Shown here one piece after another: positions 62,243-64,000 of a stretch of DNA of 64,000 nucleotides. This DNA comes from Myxococcota bacterium (GTDB taxonomy: Bacteria > Myxococcota_A > UBA9160 > SMWR01): NCBI GenBank assembly GCA_039030075.1, contig JBCCEW010000020.1, positions 1 to 64,000 of the forward strand, in the 5' to 3' direction. The notes below the pieces were generated by a model. That model saw only the letters and a program-made list of their open reading frames with translations, searched no databases and was not told where the DNA came from. The first letter of the stretch is position 1; every line of letters starts with the position of its first letter. Made by a program: the position numbers and the translations under genes.

Positions 62243-63859
62243 TCACCCCAGCGTGATCCCGCGGTAGCCGACGTCGGCCGCGTCCTGGATCAGTTCGGTG
62301 TACTTCGGCGCGCCGCCGAAGTAGGCGACGTGGCGGATGTTGCCGACCTCGTGGCCGGGCACGTTCGAGTTGTAGCCGGTGAACCAGCCCTGGCTGTTGC
62401 GAGCGAGCAGGCGCTCGTAGCAGCGGGCGACCTCCTCGCCCCATTCCTTCTCGGCCTGCGCTTCGGCCTCGAAGCGGGTCACGCCTCGCTCGCGTACGTG
62501 GGTGAGGAAGTGGGTGACCCAGTCCACGCCGGTCTCGATCGCACGCGGGAAGTTCGTCGAGCCCGAGACGCTCTGGGGGCCGGCGACCATCAAGAGGTTC
62601 GGGAAGCCGTGGGTGAAGAGGCCGAAATAGCTGCTCGGTCCGTCGTTCCACTTGTCGCGAAGGGAGGCGCCACCGACGCCGCGGATGTCCATGCGGTCCC
62701 AGGAGCCGGTCATCACGTCGAAGCCCGTGGCGTAGACGATCAGGTCGAGGTCGAAGTGCTCCCCGGTCGTCTGGATTCCCTTGGCGGTGATGCGCTCGAC
62801 GGGCGTCTCCGAGAGGTCGACGAGGTGCACGTTGTCGCGGTTGTAGGCCTCGAAGTAGCGGGTCTCGAGGGGCAACCGCTGGGTGCCGAAGCCGTGGTCC
62901 TTCGGGATCAGCTTCTCGGCGAGCAGCGGGTCGTCGACCCGCTGTCGGATGCGCTCGGCGACGTAGTCCGAGATCTCCTGGTTGGCCGCTTCGTCCATGT
63001 AGATCTCGGGGAAGTTGCGGGCCAGGATCGCGAAACCCGGTGTGGCGTAGAGTTCGTCCCAGAGCGCCTTGCGCTCCTCCGGCGTCACGTTCCAGAAACC
63101 GCGGCGGTCGGGCAGGTGCTCGAAACCGCCGTTGGTGCGCGCGCAGGTGGCGAAGATCTCGTCGTAGCGTGCGCGGATCTCGTCCATCTCGATTTCCGAG
63201 ATGGGCGCGTTGTTGAGCGGGGTGCTCCAGTTCGGTCGGCGCTGGAACACGAAGAGCTGATCGACCTTGTCCGCGATCTCGGCGATCACCTGGATGCCCG
63301 TGGCACCCGTGCCCACGACCCCGACGCGGCGACCCGCCAGCGCCACCGGCTCCTTCGGCCACCAGTAGGTGTGGAAGGAGTCGCCGCCGAACTCGTCCAT
63401 GCCCGGGTAGCGTGGCAGGGTCGGCGCGCACAGGACGCCGATCCCGGTGATCACGAACCGGGCCGTGTAGGTCGACCCGTCGGCGACCTCGAGCTGCCAG
63501 AGCCGCGCGTCCTCGTCCCAGCGCATCGCTTCGACACGCGCCTCGAAGCGCATGAACCGGCGCAGGTCGAACTTGTCGGCGACGTAGTTCAGGTAGCGGA
63601 GGTTCTCTGGCTGGGAGGAGAAGCGCTCCTTCCAGTGCCACTCGTCCAGCAGCTCGCGCGAGAACGAGTAGCCGTAGGTGTAGCTCTCCGAGTCGAAGCG
63701 ACAGCCCGGGTAGCGGTTGCGATACCAGGTGCCGCCGAGGTCCTCATCGGCCTCGAGGAGCAGCGCATCGAGCCCGAGATCGGCGAGGCGCTTGATCTGG
63801 TAGATCCCGGAAACGCCGGCTCCGATGACGATGACTTCGTGATGGCGGGGGTCGGTCAT
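62243..63859 (-). CDS. Baeyer-Villiger-type flavin monooxygenase
   Basis: 538 residues; ATG after CGAGGCCCC. FAD motif VIVIGAGVSGIYQIKRL, GGTWYRNRYPGCRFD, BVMO fingerprint FGGDSFHTYWWPKE, NADPH motif VGVVGTGATGIQVIAEI, and YATGFDVMTG. It is a third member of this family within 12 kb but only broadly similar to the other two, so it is an old paralog rather than a recent duplication. The 141 bases upstream to the window end hold no clear gene. Confidence 0.92.
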   Translation of the reverse strand: MTDPRHHEVIVIGAGVSGIYQIKRLADLGLDALLLEADEDLGGTWYRNRYPGCRFDSESYTYGYSFSRELLDEWHWKERFSSQPENLRYLNYVADKFDLRRFMRFEARVEAMRWDEDARLWQLEVADGSTYTARFVITGIGVLCAPTLPRYPGMDEFGGDSFHTYWWPKEPVALAGRRVGVVGTGATGIQVIAEIADKVDQLFVFQRRPNWSTPLNNAPISEIEMDEIRARYDEIFATCARTNGGFEHLPDRRGFWNVTPEERKALWDELYATPGFAILARNFPEIYMDEAANQEISDYVAERIRQRVDDPLLAEKLIPKDHGFGTQRLPLETRYFEAYNRDNVHLVDLSETPVERITAKGIQTTGEHFDLDLIVYATGFDVMTGSWDRMDIRGVGGASLRDKWNDGPSSYFGLFTHGFPNLLMVAGPQSVSGSTNFPRAIETGVDWVTHFLTHVRERGVTRFEAEAQAEKEWGEEVARCYERLLARNSQGWFTGYNSNVPGHEVGNIRHVAYFGGAPKYTELIQDAADVGYRGITLG

Positions 63860-64000
63860 GGGGCCTCGGGATGCGGGGGCGTCAGCGCGGTGGGTGTCCT
63901 GCGCGGCGGGCGTCCAGGGTGCCGGTGCCTGGGGTGTCTGTCCAACCGGTGGGGCGGGGCCCAGGCTCTCGCGACCGCCGGGAGCATCGGGCGGAAACCC

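Overview
The window is about 68% GC by eye, with most third codon positions G or C, so long antisense open frames are common and mostly spurious. The gene set fits a free-living, aerobic Gram-negative heterotroph. It holds Tat and Sec exported proteins, a periplasmic amine dehydrogenase, three proteins with PEP-CTERM (exosortase) tails, F420/FMN-type LLM and DDN oxidoreductases, many TetR regulators, Baeyer-Villiger monooxygenases, a P450, acyl-CoA dehydrogenases, a CoA transferase and GSTs. A deltaproteobacterial-type lineage (Myxococcota, Binatota or similar) is my best guess, with low confidence. I saw no rRNA, tRNA, IS element, phage gene or CRISPR array.

Layout. 1-3060: the end of a large STAND-type ATPase regulator. 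3203-8924: a PEP-CTERM beta-helix surface protein, a UbiE-like methyltransferase, a coniferyl-type aldehyde dehydrogenase and a DUF4336 protein. 8952-12763 (minus): a TetR-led operon with the logic of a meta-cleavage pathway (flavin hydroxylase, FAH hydrolase, VOC dioxygenase), divergent from a GST and a nitroreductase. 14835-19114: a second PEP-CTERM protein, a small beta-barrel protein divergent from class II fumarase, another GST and an unknown protein. 19111-26426: a tightly overlapped aromatic-amine dehydrogenase operon (large subunit, MauE, MauD, small TTQ subunit, cytochrome c), then an isoquinoline-oxidoreductase-type molybdenum hydroxylase and a TetR gene with no canonical start codon. 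Together these could oxidise amine to aldehyde to acid outside the cytoplasm.

26447-33594: a methyltransferase, a LysR regulator, a VOC protein, a PNPOx-ferredoxin-reductase fusion, a thiolase and a hybrid histidine kinase. 33634-40429 (minus): a CoA transferase, an LLM oxidoreductase and two acyl-CoA dehydrogenases; then a TetR/TauD-type dioxygenase pair behind a very strong inverted repeat; then the scar of a molybdopterin oxidoreductase whose middle has been deleted. 40536-47741: small unknown proteins, a TetR/DUF1330 pair, a double DsbA/HCCA-isomerase-fold protein, a third PEP-CTERM protein, and a sulfatase divergent from a TetR.

48047-52019 holds what I consider the main discovery. Two apparent open frames at 50071-51249 are one gene interrupted by an in-frame TGA exactly at the redox position of a peroxiredoxin-like FYRGxW-U-xx-C motif, followed by a SECIS-like hairpin. 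This is a probable selenoprotein, divergent from a TetR gene over a clean operator/promoter. It is followed by an F420-type DDN protein and a GMC oxidoreductase. 52185-63859: three Baeyer-Villiger-type monooxygenases, an aldo/keto reductase, a predicted lipoprotein form of a haloalkane-dehalogenase-like hydrolase, a TetR-P450 pair, an O-methyltransferase, an enoyl-CoA hydratase and another TetR.

A recurring design is a TetR gene placed first in its operon and overlapping the next enzyme gene by exactly ATGA (four cases). AT-rich or palindromic operators lie in most TetR promoter regions.
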